64,000 bases of DNA from Actinomycetes bacterium (GTDB lineage: Bacteria; Actinomycetota; Acidimicrobiia; Acidimicrobiales; RAAP-2): the NCBI GenBank assembly GCA_021806045.1, contig JAJZDI010000002.1:62001-126000 (forward strand), in the 5' to 3' direction. Below, in pieces: positions 7,601-16,702 of the stretch (position 1 is its first letter; each line of letters opens with the position of its first letter). Position numbers and translations under genes: made by a program. Under the pieces are notes generated by a model, which did not search any database, was not told the DNA's origin, and saw nothing but the letters and a program-made list of their open reading frames with translations.

Positions 7601-9793
7601 ATGCAGCATGCCGGCCGCCCCGAGCTCCCGGCCGACCGGTATGCCGACCGCGAGCTGTCGTGGCTGGACTACGCCGAGCGGATCCTGGAGCTGGCCGAGG
7701 ACGACCGGGTGGCGGTAGCCGAGCGGATCCGCTATGTCGTGCTGCTGTCCGAGGGGCTCGACGAGTTCTACCAGGTGCGGGTGGCCGGGCTGGAGGAGCA
7801 GCTGGCCAGCGGGATGCGCCCCGCCGGGGCCGATGGGCGGGGCCTGACCGGGCGGCTGGAGGAGATCGGCAGCCGGGTGGCGTCCATCGCGGCCAGGCAG
7901 GCGGCCGTGTACTCGGCGCTGGCGGCCGGCCGGACGGTGATCGGGTGGGGGCAGTGCAGTGACGTCGAGCGCTCGGCGCTGACGCGGGTCTTCAGCCGCC
8001 GCATCTTCCCCGTGCTCACGCCCCTGGTGGTGGACGCCGCCCATCCGTTCCCCTACATCTCGAACCTGTCACTGAACCTGCTGGTGGTGGTGCGCGAGCC
8101 CGACGGGGGGACCCGGCGCTTCGCCCGGATCAAGGTCCCTCCCGTGCTCGACCGGCTGGTGCGCGCCGGCGACCGGGACGTGGCCGTCCCCCTGGAGGAC
8201 GTGATCGCCGCCCACCTGGGCACCCTCTTCCCCGGGATGGCCATCGAGGCGTGCCACCGGTTCCGGGTGACCCGGAACGCCGACCTGTCGGTGGAGGAGT
8301 ACGAGGAGCGGGACGCGCTGTCGGCCGTGCAGGAGGAGCTGAAGCGCCGCCGCCTGGGCCGGGTCGTCCGGCTCGAGGTCGAGGCGGGCATCCCCGACGA
8401 CCACCTGGACGTGCTGGCCCGGGCGATGGCCGTCCCCGGGCGCAGCATCATCCGGGTCGACGGGCTGCTCGACCTGACCGCGCTGGCGCCCCTCATGGCG
8501 GCCCCGCCGCCGCCGTCGCCGGCTGTCGGGCCGTTCGCCGACCGGGATCCCTTCACCGTCCTGTCCGCCGGGGAGGTCCTCGTCCACCATCCCTACGACG
8601 CGTATGGCGCGTCCGTGGGCACGTTCCTCGAGGCGGCCGCCACCGACCCGGACGTGCTGGCCATCAAACAGATCCTCTACCGGACGTCGGGGGACGCGCC
8701 GGTGGCCGACACCCTGGTGGCGGCGGCCCGGTCGGGCAAGCAGGTGACGGCGGTGGTGGAGATCACTGCGCTGTTCGACGAGCAGGCCAACATCGAGCGG
8801 GCCCGGGCCCTCGACCGGGCGGGGGCCCACGTCTCCTACGGGATCATCGGGCGGAAGACCCACGCCAAGGCGACCCTGGTGGTGCGCCAGGAGGACGGGG
8901 TGCCGCGGCGCTACTGCCATGTGGGCACGGGGAACTACAACCCGGCGACGGCTCTTGCCACCGAAGACGTCGGCATCCTGTCGGCCGATCCCGAGCTGAC
9001 CGGGGACGTGGCCAACCTCTTCAACCACCTGACCGGTCAGGGATCGCCGGCCCCGTTCCGGCGCCTGGTGGTGGCCCCGTGGGACCTCCGGCGCCGCCTG
9101 CTGGAGGAGATCGACGCCGAGGCGGCAGCCGGCAAGGGCGGCCGCATCGTGGTGAAGGTGAGCGGCATCACCGATCCCGGCATCATCGACGCCCTCTACC
9201 GGGCCTCGATGGCCGGTGCCACCGTGGAGGTGGTGGTACGCAGCTGGTGCTGCATCCGGCCCGGGGTGCCGGGCTTGTCGGAACGGGTGCGGGTGCGCTC
9301 GGTCGCCGGGCCCGTGCTGGAGCACTCCCGCATCTTCCGGTTCGGCGGGGGGAGCCGCCCGGCCCGGACCTTCGTCGGCTCGGCCGATCTGATGGAGCGG
9401 AACCTCGACCGCCGGGTGGAGGCGCTGGTGGAGGTGGTCGAAGCCGCCGGTCGTGCGCGGCTCGACCAGGTGATCGCCGCCCTGCTGGGCCCGGACGTCA
9501 ACGCCTGGGAGCTCGACGCGTCGGGGCGGTGGTCCCGGGTGGGCCCGAGCGGGATCAGGGAAGGTTCCCGTCACCGGCAACCGGACGAGCGGCGTCCCGA
9601 TGGCGGCGGAGCCAGCGTGCCCGTGGGGGAACGTGGGCCTGGGGAGTCGGGACCGCCGCCGGGTGGTCCACCGGCGGGGTCGGCTGGCCGGCGCCGTCCG
9701 GATCGGCCGGCCTGGTGGCGCCGGTGGGCGGGGCGGTGGGTGCGGGTGGCGCAGCGGGTCGCTCGCCGTCCGGGGACGGCTCCCCGGCGCTGA
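7601..9793 (+). CDS. ppk1: Polyphosphate kinase 1
   Basis: 730-residue polyphosphate kinase, which reversibly polymerises the ATP gamma-phosphate into inorganic polyphosphate. The N-domain begins DRELSWLDYAERILELA. The catalytic phosphohistidine is H421 in GRKTHAKATL, followed by HVGTGNYNPATA, and the second conserved His is H575 in VLEHSRIFRF. ATG 7601 is preferred over the in-frame ATG 7553 because it has a leaderless promoter and matches family N-termini. The last ~75 residues (Gly/Pro/Arg-rich) go beyond the usual domain end and overlap the convergent gene by 239 bp. Confidence 0.95.
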   Translation: MQHAGRPELPADRYADRELSWLDYAERILELAEDDRVAVAERIRYVVLLSEGLDEFYQVRVAGLEEQLASGMRPAGADGRGLTGRLEEIGSRVASIAARQAAVYSALAAGRTVIGWGQCSDVERSALTRVFSRRIFPVLTPLVVDAAHPFPYISNLSLNLLVVVREPDGGTRRFARIKVPPVLDRLVRAGDRDVAVPLEDVIAAHLGTLFPGMAIEACHRFRVTRNADLSVEEYEERDALSAVQEELKRRRLGRVVRLEVEAGIPDDHLDVLARAMAVPGRSIIRVDGLLDLTALAPLMAAPPPPSPAVGPFADRDPFTVLSAGEVLVHHPYDAYGASVGTFLEAAATDPDVLAIKQILYRTSGDAPVADTLVAAARSGKQVTAVVEITALFDEQANIERARALDRAGAHVSYGIIGRKTHAKATLVVRQEDGVPRRYCHVGTGNYNPATALATEDVGILSADPELTGDVANLFNHLTGQGSPAPFRRLVVAPWDLRRRLLEEIDAEAAAGKGGRIVVKVSGITDPGIIDALYRASMAGATVEVVVRSWCCIRPGVPGLSERVRVRSVAGPVLEHSRIFRFGGGSRPARTFVGSADLMERNLDRRVEALVEVVEAAGRARLDQVIAALLGPDVNAWELDASGRWSRVGPSGIREGSRHRQPDERRPDGGGASVPVGERGPGESGPPPGGPPAGSAGRRRPDRPAWWRRWAGRWVRVAQRVARRPGTAPRR

Positions 9794-10949
9794 CCACCTG
9801 CCCGTTCGGGGCCCCGTCCCCCCGGCGCCGTTCGTAGCGGCGGAGGAAGAACAGGTGGAGCCGCCGGTAGAGAGCGCCGCGCTGGAGGCGGAGCGATGCG
9901 TAGGCCATGCCGCCCACGGGGATCGGGAGCCAGAAGTTCACCGCCCGGTAGGCGAGCACGCCCGAGAGGGCCTCGCCGGCTGACGGTCCGAACCCGGTGA
10001 TCATCGAGACGAGGACGAACTCGACGACCCCGAGCCCGGAGGGCGTCAGCGGGATCACGGCCAGGATGTTGGCCAGCCCGTAGGCGACCAGCAGGTCGAT
10101 GGGGGAGATGAAGTGGCTGAAGGCGGCGACGAACACCCACAGCGACGCCGCGTCGAGCAGCCAGTTCACCGCGGCCCAGCCGGCCGCCCGCCACAGCAGC
10201 GGACGGTCCTCCAGGAGGACGGAGAACCGTTCGGCCAGGTGCTCCACCATGGCCGCGGTGCGATCGGGATCGAGGAACCGGATGCGTGACGAGATGCGCC
10301 GTAGGAGGTCGCCTGCCCACTGCTGGCCCCGGGTGAGGAGGGCGAAGATCCCGCCGAAGGCCCCGAGGAGGACGACGCCGATGCTGGCGGCCACCATGAC
10401 CAGGATGGTGACCGACGTCGACGCGCCGGGGCCGTGGCTCGCCGGGGCGTGGAGCCCGTGGGAGGCCAGGAACCCGACGAGGGCCAACCAGAAGATGACG
10501 TTCAGGACGACCGCCGATCCGATGCCCTGGGTGCCGAGGGCGAAACCGGTGTCGGCGCCGCTCACCCCGGCCTGGGTGTAGAGGCGGTACCCGAGCGCCG
10601 CGCCGGGGGCCGTCCCTCCCGGCGAGACGTGGCTGAGGGCGAGCGTGGACAGGTTGATGCGGAAGATGGTGGCCCGCCTCGGGCCGGGGTGGGGCAGTAC
10701 CGCCCGGGTGAGCTCGGTGTAGGCGGCGAGGGCGCCGATCTCGAGGAGCATGCCGAGAGCCAGGTAGAGGGGGTGGATGTGGCCGAGGGACTCGACCTCG
10801 GCCCGGTGGGTGGCCAGGAGGGGGATGGCCACGTAGAAGGCGAAGAGGAAGACGAGCACCACCCCCACGGAGATGCGGACCTCGCGGCGGGCGAACGGAC
10901 CCCGGTGCCACCAGCGCCTCGTCGTACCCCGGTGGTGGGCAGCGACCAT
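9555..10949 (-). CDS. YbhN/UPF0104 family membrane protein (lysylphosphatidylglycerol synthase TM-like)
   Basis: 464-residue integral membrane protein with about eight helices, related to the transmembrane flippase half of MprF (UPF0104/YbhN). SHVSPGGTAPGAALGYRLY and TPSGLGVVEFVLVSMI are family-typical. There is no C-terminal synthase domain, so it is a membrane component of unknown substrate. The final ~100 residues are a low-complexity Pro/Ala/Arg tail that overlaps the 3' end of ppk1 in antisense. Start ATG 10949 follows no clear TAnnnT box. Confidence 0.8.
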   Translation of the reverse strand: MVAAHHRGTTRRWWHRGPFARREVRISVGVVLVFLFAFYVAIPLLATHRAEVESLGHIHPLYLALGMLLEIGALAAYTELTRAVLPHPGPRRATIFRINLSTLALSHVSPGGTAPGAALGYRLYTQAGVSGADTGFALGTQGIGSAVVLNVIFWLALVGFLASHGLHAPASHGPGASTSVTILVMVAASIGVVLLGAFGGIFALLTRGQQWAGDLLRRISSRIRFLDPDRTAAMVEHLAERFSVLLEDRPLLWRAAGWAAVNWLLDAASLWVFVAAFSHFISPIDLLVAYGLANILAVIPLTPSGLGVVEFVLVSMITGFGPSAGEALSGVLAYRAVNFWLPIPVGGMAYASLRLQRGALYRRLHLFFLRRYERRRGDGAPNGQVVSAGEPSPDGERPAAPPAPTAPPTGATRPADPDGAGQPTPPVDHPAAVPTPQAHVPPRARWLRRHRDAARPVAGDGNLP

Positions 10950-10999
10950 CGCCGTTATGTTGGCACGCCGCGCCCCGCCCGACCTGCAATGCTGACCGG

Positions 11000-12220
11000 A
11001 TGGACCGGATCGGCGAGGAGGGTGGGGCGACCGACCCCGGTGCCGGAGGGTCCGGGGAGACGGGTGGGGTGGGACCGGACCGGACCCGCAGGAGCCGGCT
11101 GTTCGCCGCGGCGGACGCCCGGGGTGTGCCGCTGCGGACCATCCTCGCCGTCGACGCGGTGGTCATCGCCACGTGGGTCGCGTACCGGCTGATCGGCCGG
11201 CTGCGTGAGGTGATCCTGTGGGCCCTCATCGCCGCGTTCGTGGCCGTGGTGCTCGATCCCGCCGTCGTCTTCCTCGAGCGCCACCGGTTCCGCCGGGGCC
11301 CCGCCGTCGGGATGGTGTTCGTGGCCGCCCTCCTCGCCGTGGCCGGCCTGCTCGTCCTCTTCGGCTACCCGTTGATCAACTCCGTCACCCACGTGGCCGA
11401 GCAGCTGCCGGCGATGACGCGCCAGGTCGAGAAGGGCCACGGGCACGTCGCCGACCTCCTCCAGCGGGTACACCTGCTCAGCTGGGTCCAGCGCAACGCA
11501 CCGAAGCTCCAGACCGCGGCGAAGAACCTCGGCACCCCCGCGCTCAACCTGGGGAAGAACCTGGGCAAGGCGGTGCTCTCCACCATCCTCGCCCTCACGA
11601 CCATCGTGTTCCTGACCCTCTTCATGCTCCTCGAGGCCCCGGTCATGCGGGCCGGGCTGCTGCGGTCGCTGCGTCCGGAGCTGCGGGAGCGGGTGGAGGA
11701 GGTGTCGCGCACGGTGTCGCGGTCGGTGAGCGCCTACATCCTGGGAACGGCGGCACTGTCGCTGCTGTTCGGGCTGGTCATCTTCGTCGTTCTCGTCATC
11801 CTCGGCGTCCCCTTCGCGCTCCTGCTCGGCCTGTGGGTGGCCCTGGTGGCGATGATCCCCCTGGTGGGAGGGCTCATCGCCGGGGTGCCGACGGTGATCA
11901 TCGCCGTGCTCAACTCGCCCGTGGACGGGATCGTGGTGCTGGTCGTGTTCGTCGCCTTCCAACTGGTCGAGAACCACTTCCTCACGCCGCTGGTACTGGG
12001 CCGGACGGTGCGGATGAACCCGCTGTGGGTGCTCGTTGCCGTACTGGTCGGTGCCAACCTGGGGGGAGTCTTCGGTTCCGGGCTGGGGGCGCTGGCGGGT
12101 GCGGTGGTGGCCATCCCGGTCGGGGGCGCCATCCAGGTCGTCTTCCGGGAGGTGTGGTCCACGACGGCCACCGCTCGGGAGGGCGATGAGCGCCCAGGCC
12201 TGGACGGACCGGTGCCGTAA
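11000..12220 (+). CDS. AI-2E family transporter (PerM/TqsA-like)
   Basis: 406-residue polytopic membrane protein with about eight helices and a soluble loop between helices 3 and 4. The C-terminal half contains the family hallmark GLWVALVAMIPLVGGLIAG, and ENHFLTPLVLGRTVRMNPLWV follows. Members export AI-2 or act as Na+/H+ antiporters or general permeases, so the substrate here cannot be stated. The N-tail of about 35 residues is Gly-rich. Its TAA stop (12218-12220) forms part of the -10 hexamer of the next gene. Confidence 0.88.
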   Translation: MDRIGEEGGATDPGAGGSGETGGVGPDRTRRSRLFAAADARGVPLRTILAVDAVVIATWVAYRLIGRLREVILWALIAAFVAVVLDPAVVFLERHRFRRGPAVGMVFVAALLAVAGLLVLFGYPLINSVTHVAEQLPAMTRQVEKGHGHVADLLQRVHLLSWVQRNAPKLQTAAKNLGTPALNLGKNLGKAVLSTILALTTIVFLTLFMLLEAPVMRAGLLRSLRPELRERVEEVSRTVSRSVSAYILGTAALSLLFGLVIFVVLVILGVPFALLLGLWVALVAMIPLVGGLIAGVPTVIIAVLNSPVDGIVVLVVFVAFQLVENHFLTPLVLGRTVRMNPLWVLVAVLVGANLGGVFGSGLGALAGAVVAIPVGGAIQVVFREVWSTTATAREGDERPGLDGPVP

Positions 12221-12223
12221 GCT
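12218..12223 (+). promoter_or_regulatory. -10 element for mannosyltransferase gene (leaderless)
   Basis: TAAGCT, beginning with the stop codon of the upstream gene, 7 nt before ATG 12231. Confidence 0.55.
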
Positions 12224-12230
12224 CGCCGGG

Positions 12231-12986
12231 ATGGAAACACTGGTGGTGTTGCCCACGTACAACGAGGCGGAGAACATCGAAGTGGTGCTGGCGAAGGTCC
12301 GGGACGCCCTGCCCGACGCCTCGATCCTGGTCGTGGACGACGGGAGCCCCGACGGCACCGCCGATCTGGCCGAGCGGACGGGCAAGGAGCTCGGGAACGT
12401 GGACGTGCTCCGCCGCACGGGGAAGGCGGGGCTGGGGAGCGCCTACCGTGCCGGCTTCCGGTGGGGGCTGGAGCGGGGCTTCGACGCCTGCGTGGAGATG
12501 GACTCGGACCTGTCGCATGACCCGGCGGCACTGCCGTCACTGGTGGCGCCCCTGGCCGAGGGGCGGGCGGAGCTGGCCATCGGCTCCCGCTACGTGCCCG
12601 GCGGCACCATCCCCAACTGGGCGTGGCACCGCCGCCTCCTGTCGCGGGGAGGGAACGTCTACGCGTCGGCGGTGCTGAGCCTCGGGGTCCGGGACTCGAC
12701 GGCCGGCTTCCGGGCTTACGCGGCGACCCTCCTGCGCCGCATCGACCTCGACGCGGTGCGTGCCGACGGCTACGGCTTCCAGATCGAGATGACCGCCCGG
12801 GCCAAGGCGGCCGGTGCACCCATCGTCGAGGTGCCCATCCGCTTTGTGGACCGGGTGGAGGGCGAGTCGAAGATGTCGTCCCACATCGTCGTCGAGGCCT
12901 TCCTCCTCGTCGCCTGGTGGGGCGTGCGGCGCCTGCTCGGGCGCCCGATGTTCCCCCGCCAGGTGGCTCAGGGCGCGGCCCGCTGA
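12231..12986 (+). CDS. Polyprenol-phosphate mannosyltransferase (DPM1/Ppm1-like GT2)
   Basis: 251-residue family 2 glycosyltransferase that transfers mannose from GDP-mannose to polyprenyl phosphate, the donor for actinobacterial lipoglycans and protein mannosylation. VVLPTYNEAENI, VVDDGSPDGT and the DXD in MDSDLSHDP are visible, as are GSRYVPGGTI and RVEGESKMS. There is no C-terminal membrane domain and no fused Lnt domain. ATG 12231 is set by the leaderless promoter and by the conserved N-terminus. Confidence 0.9.
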   Translation: METLVVLPTYNEAENIEVVLAKVRDALPDASILVVDDGSPDGTADLAERTGKELGNVDVLRRTGKAGLGSAYRAGFRWGLERGFDACVEMDSDLSHDPAALPSLVAPLAEGRAELAIGSRYVPGGTIPNWAWHRRLLSRGGNVYASAVLSLGVRDSTAGFRAYAATLLRRIDLDAVRADGYGFQIEMTARAKAAGAPIVEVPIRFVDRVEGESKMSSHIVVEAFLLVAWWGVRRLLGRPMFPRQVAQGAAR

Positions 12987-13002
12987 CCCGGGTCGTCATC
13001 CG

Positions 13003-13794
13003 GTGATCGTCGATGAGGGAGCGGGGCCCGCCGTCGTGCTCCTCCACGGCCAGCCGGGATCGGGCGCGTCGTGGCGACCGGTGGTCGACCTCCTGCGTGA
13101 CGACCACCGGGTGCTGGCGCCCGACCGCCCCGGTTACGGCGGCAACCGTGCGCCGGCCATGGGGTTCCCGGGCAACGCGAGCGCCATCGTCTCCCTGATG
13201 GAGGAGGCGGGCGCCTCACCGGCGGTGGTGGTCGGTCACAGTTGGGGCGGGGGCGTTGCCATCGCCATGGCCCGCGACCACCCGGACGCGGTCCGGGGCC
13301 TCGTGCTGGTCGGCTCGGTCGGCGTGCCGACCAGCATCAGCTGGCTGGACGCCATGCTGGCCGCGCCGGTGGTGGGGGAGGCGATGACGGCGGTGGGGAT
13401 GGCCGTCATGGGCTCGGTGCTCCCCTGGGCCCGCCGGCGGGTGTCGGGCCTGCCATGGCGGTGGGCGTCGTGGTGCCGCACCACGCTGCCGGACCAGTCG
13501 GTGGCCGGCGGTGTCAGCGAGGCGCTCGGGCGGGCACGACGCTCCTTCGTCGTCGAGCAGCGCGCCCTGGTCGACGAGCTCGAGGACCTGGCCGCCTCCC
13601 TCCCCGACCTCGACCTGCCGGTGGCCGTGCTGGCCGGGTCGGCCGACGTGGTGGTGCCGCCGGCCGCCTCCGCTGCGCTGGCCCACGCCATTCCGGGAGC
13701 GAGCCTCGAGGTGATCGACGGGGTCGGCCACTTCGTGCCCCGCGACGCCCCGGCGACCGTGGCGGCCGCCGTGCGCCGGGTGGCCCGGACCTGA
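13003..13794 (+). CDS. Alpha/beta hydrolase
   Basis: 263-residue alpha/beta-hydrolase-fold enzyme. The oxyanion segment LLHGQPGSG, the nucleophile elbow GHSWGG, the acid in GSADVVVPP and the catalytic His in GVGHFVP make a complete triad. A cap region lies between about residues 110 and 190. The substrate cannot be predicted. GTG 13003 is chosen because it starts just before the first strand; an ATG at 13013 is out of frame. It follows the mannosyltransferase by 16 nt and is probably cotranscribed. Confidence 0.85.
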   Translation: MIVDEGAGPAVVLLHGQPGSGASWRPVVDLLRDDHRVLAPDRPGYGGNRAPAMGFPGNASAIVSLMEEAGASPAVVVGHSWGGGVAIAMARDHPDAVRGLVLVGSVGVPTSISWLDAMLAAPVVGEAMTAVGMAVMGSVLPWARRRVSGLPWRWASWCRTTLPDQSVAGGVSEALGRARRSFVVEQRALVDELEDLAASLPDLDLPVAVLAGSADVVVPPAASAALAHAIPGASLEVIDGVGHFVPRDAPATVAAAVRRVART

Positions 13795-13796
13795 CG

Positions 13797-13866
13797 GCGT
13801 GCCGGGCCGGGTGGGCGTGCCGCGCCGGGTGGGCCCGCCGGCCCCGGTCCCGCCGGCCCGGCACGC
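13797..13866. terminator. Inverted repeat between convergent genes (possible bidirectional terminator)
   Basis: A perfect 14-bp inverted repeat (13797-13810 and 13853-13866) fills the 72-bp gap between the hydrolase stop and the menF stop. The 42-nt loop holds a second, imperfect copy of the left arm. There is no T-run on either side, so an intrinsic terminator is not certain. Confidence 0.5.
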
Positions 13867-15183
13867 TCAGCCGGCGTGCGACAGGCCGGCCGGCTCGATG
13901 GGGAAGAGGGCCCGCCGGATCGAGTCCAGCTTCAGCTCCGTCTCGGCCAGTTCCGCCTGGGGATCGGAGCCGGCCACGATCCCGACACCGGCGGTGAGCT
14001 CGGCACGACGGTAGTGGCCGGGGAGGTCGGGCTCGCTCAGCAGGGCGGCACGGATGCCGATCACCCAGTCGCCGTCGCCCCGGGCGTCCACCCAGCCGAC
14101 GGGTCCGGCGTAGCGGCCCCTCGGCGCTCCCTCCAGGCGGGCCAGGAGCTCGAGGGCGGTGTAGCGAGGCGCCCCGCCGACCGCGGGGGTCGGGTGGAGC
14201 AGCGCAGCCAGTTCCAGCGCGGTGGGTGGCGGGTCCCCGGGGCGGAGGGATCCGGTCACCGTCGTGGCCAGGTGGCTCACCCCGTTGGTCTCGATGACCG
14301 AAGGGCGGTCGGGCACCTGGAGTTCGTCGCACCACGAGCTCAGGACGTCCCGGACGGCGTCGACGACGATGCGATGCTCGACCGCGTCCTTGGCCGAGTG
14401 ACGGAGCACCTCTGCCTGGTGCCGGGGGTCGGTACCCCGTGGTGCTGTCCCGGCCAGTGGCCTCGTCGCCACCCGTGACCCCCGGCGCGCCACCAGGAGC
14501 TCGGGGCTGGCGCCGGCGAACACGGTGCCGTTCCCGCTGTCGGGAACGGCGAACACGGTGGCTGCCGGGTCGAGTGCGTGCCAACGGTGCACGGTTGTGG
14601 CCAGGTCGACGGGCGGGTCGGCCTCGATCACCTGGGACCGGGACAGGACGACCTTGGCCAGGTCGGTGCGGGCGATCGCCCCCAGTGCCTCGGCCACCAT
14701 GGCGGTGAACCGGTCGCCGCTCTCCCCCCGGGGAGCGGTGGCGTGCGGCCGGGCCGGCAGGCGTCCGAAGGCGGGGGCGGTCGGGCGCCGGGCGCGCAGC
14801 CGCGCCAGCTCGGCGGCGGTGTCGATCGGCTCGCCATCCTCGGCCACGACCGTGAGCCACGCCCGGCCGTCCCCGTCGCGGCCGAGGACGAGCCGGGGAA
14901 CGACCAGCCGGGCCGGCCCCGGCTCGAAGGGTAGTGCGCCGAGCGCCACCGGCCCGGTGCCCGGTCCGGTGACGTCACCGGTGACGTCGTAGGCGCCCAG
15001 GGCACGTGCGACCAGCGGACCCGCCCCCGGGGTCGGGCCGCCGGGAAGGGAGAGCTCGGCCGCCGTCCCCACCCCGAGGAGGGCGAGGGACGGCCCGGCC
15101 ACCAGCACGTCGCCGGGCCGGAAGCAGGTGAGCGGATCGAGGGCCTGCCCCCCGGCGTCGACGGTGACGGCGCGCCGCGTCAT
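13867..15183 (-). CDS. menF: Isochorismate synthase (menaquinone pathway)
   Basis: 438-residue chorismate-binding enzyme converting chorismate to isochorismate. The C-terminal catalytic domain shows AKVVLSR, FAGASPELLV, PLAGTAPRG, KDAVEHRIVVDAV, HPTPAVGGAPR and AGVGIVAGSDPQAE in order. EntC-type siderophore synthases look alike, but its ATG overlaps the stop of menG (ATGA), so menaquinone synthesis is the likely role. The frame stays open upstream on this strand, but that part only mirrors menG, and ATG 15183 is the sensible start. Confidence 0.9.
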   Translation of the reverse strand: MTRRAVTVDAGGQALDPLTCFRPGDVLVAGPSLALLGVGTAAELSLPGGPTPGAGPLVARALGAYDVTGDVTGPGTGPVALGALPFEPGPARLVVPRLVLGRDGDGRAWLTVVAEDGEPIDTAAELARLRARRPTAPAFGRLPARPHATAPRGESGDRFTAMVAEALGAIARTDLAKVVLSRSQVIEADPPVDLATTVHRWHALDPAATVFAVPDSGNGTVFAGASPELLVARRGSRVATRPLAGTAPRGTDPRHQAEVLRHSAKDAVEHRIVVDAVRDVLSSWCDELQVPDRPSVIETNGVSHLATTVTGSLRPGDPPPTALELAALLHPTPAVGGAPRYTALELLARLEGAPRGRYAGPVGWVDARGDGDWVIGIRAALLSEPDLPGHYRRAELTAGVGIVAGSDPQAELAETELKLDSIRRALFPIEPAGLSHAG

Positions 15184-15908
15184 GCGTCGCCGGCCGCCCG
15201 GGTGGCGGTGATGAGCTGGCTGAGGCCGCCGGTGAGGGGGCGGACGTTCACGCCGGAGAAGCCGGCCCCGACGAGCATCGCCCGCAGCTCGGCCTCGGGT
15301 GGGAGGTAGGCGGTGGAGCGGGGGAGGTAGCGGTAGGCCCGCCGGTCGGACAGGAGGCCCCCGATGAGGGGGACCAGATGGCGGAACCACAGCCGGTACC
15401 CGGCCAGCAGCACGGGGCTGGCCGGCTCGGCCACCTCCACCAGGGCGATGCGGCCGCCGGGGCGGACGACCCGGGCCACCTCGGCCAGGGCCCCGGGCAG
15501 ATCGGTGAAGTTGCGCAGGGCGTAGCCGCACGTGACCCCGTCCACCACCGCCGTCCCGACGGGCAGGGCGGCGGCGTCGGCCTGCACGCGTGGGGAGCCG
15601 TCCGCGTCGGCGGCCAGCATGCCCCACGAGAGGTCGGCGCCGAACGGCCGCAGCCCGGCCTCGCGGAGGATGCGCAGGAAGTCGCCCGTGCCCGACGCCA
15701 GGTCGAGGACGGCCGCGCCGGGTGGCAGGGCGAGGGACCGGACGGCCATCCGACGCCAGCGCAGGTCGAGCCCGAGGCTCATGATCCGGTTCACCATGTC
15801 GTAGCGGGGCGCGATGGCGTCGAACATGTCGCGGACCTGCCGGGTCTTGTCGGCCCCGGCGGGCAGGACGGTCCCGTCGAAGGCACGGGTGGCCTCGCCC
15901 GGGGTCAT
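15180..15908 (-). CDS. menG: Demethylmenaquinone methyltransferase (UbiE/MenG)
   Basis: 242-residue SAM-dependent methyltransferase for the last step of menaquinone synthesis. FDAIAPRYDMVNRIMSLGLD, the SAM loop VLDLASGTGDFLR and CGYALRNFTDLPGAL are diagnostic of the UbiE family. Both ends overlap neighbours by 4 nt (merR upstream, menF downstream), so the three genes are one transcript. No ubiquinone genes are present, consistent with menaquinone as the quinone of an actinobacterium. Confidence 0.93.
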   Translation of the reverse strand: MTPGEATRAFDGTVLPAGADKTRQVRDMFDAIAPRYDMVNRIMSLGLDLRWRRMAVRSLALPPGAAVLDLASGTGDFLRILREAGLRPFGADLSWGMLAADADGSPRVQADAAALPVGTAVVDGVTCGYALRNFTDLPGALAEVARVVRPGGRIALVEVAEPASPVLLAGYRLWFRHLVPLIGGLLSDRRAYRYLPRSTAYLPPEAELRAMLVGAGFSGVNVRPLTGGLSQLITATRAAGDA

Positions 15909-16666
15909 CCCGCCCTCCCCCGAGCCGCGGCCAGCTCGTCGGTGGCCGCGGCGTGCTCGATCTGATCGAGTGCGGCCCGCTGGAGGGTGCGGGTGAAGTG
16001 GTGGGTCACCAGGGTGGTGACCGCGCCCAGCATGGCTGTGTAGGCGTCGGCCAGGCGGGTGGCCGGGTTCTCGGCACCGCCGCCGCCGTCCCGTTGGGGG
16101 GCTCGGACGTGGTCGGCGAACAGCTCGACGGCACGGCGGGCAACCGTCTCGGTGGCGGCATGGTGGAGCCGGGCCACGTCGAGGAGGTCGGACAGGGGGA
16201 CACCGTGCTCCAGGAGCACCAGGCCCGCCGCCACCACGCCGATGTCGTCGTCGGTGTAGCGCTCGTCCGCGCCGATCCGCTGGGGCACGAGGAGGTGCTC
16301 GCGCTCGAGGGACCGGAGGAGGGCGACGGGCACGCCGGTCCGCTCGGCGAGGACCTCGAGGTCGAACGTCCCTGCCGGCGGGGCGCCTTGCGGGGCGGCC
16401 GGCGCCGGGCGGGCCGAGAGGGCGTCGACCAGCGCCTCGTCCGCCTCGTCGAGCTCGCCCTCGAGGACCCGGACGATGGTGGCCAGGGTGAAGCCCCGCC
16501 GCTGGAGGTCACGGATCCGTACCAGGCGGGTCAGATGGTCGTCGTCGTACCAGGCCACCCGGCCGACCCGGCGGGGCGGGTGCAGCAGGCCGCGGCCCTG
16601 GTAGAAGCGGACGGTGTCCACCGAGAGCCCTGCTTCGGTGGCCAGTTGCTCGACCCGGTACTCCAT
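15905..16666 (-). CDS. MerR-family regulator with two tandem HTH-like domains
   Basis: 253-residue regulator heading the menG-menF operon. Residues ~3-70 are a MerR winged HTH (YRVEQLATEAGLSVDTVRFY). A second, MerR-like stretch follows at ~120-190 (FDLEVLAERTGVPVALLRSL, then ERYTDDDIGVVAAGL). The C-terminus is helical, with no effector-binding motif recognised and no Cys cluster. The ATG is 6 nt from a TAGAGT -10 and the promoter spacer contains an operator-like repeat, so autoregulation of the menaquinone operon is likely. The signal sensed is unknown. Confidence 0.85.
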   Translation of the reverse strand: MEYRVEQLATEAGLSVDTVRFYQGRGLLHPPRRVGRVAWYDDDHLTRLVRIRDLQRRGFTLATIVRVLEGELDEADEALVDALSARPAPAAPQGAPPAGTFDLEVLAERTGVPVALLRSLEREHLLVPQRIGADERYTDDDIGVVAAGLVLLEHGVPLSDLLDVARLHHAATETVARRAVELFADHVRAPQRDGGGGAENPATRLADAYTAMLGAVTTLVTHHFTRTLQRAALDQIEHAAATDELAAARGRAG

Positions 16667-16672
16667 GCCACC

Positions 16673-16702
16673 ACTCTAGGAGTTCACACTCCAATGGTCG
16701 AA
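16673..16702 (-). promoter_or_regulatory. merR-men promoter with operator in the -35/-10 spacer
   Basis: On the minus strand: TTCGAC (16702-16697), an 18-bp spacer, TAGAGT (16678-16673), then 6 nt to the ATG. The spacer holds an inverted repeat (16679-16692, arms GGAGT/ACTCC around 4 nt), which is where MerR-family proteins bind and twist the promoter. Confidence 0.6.
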
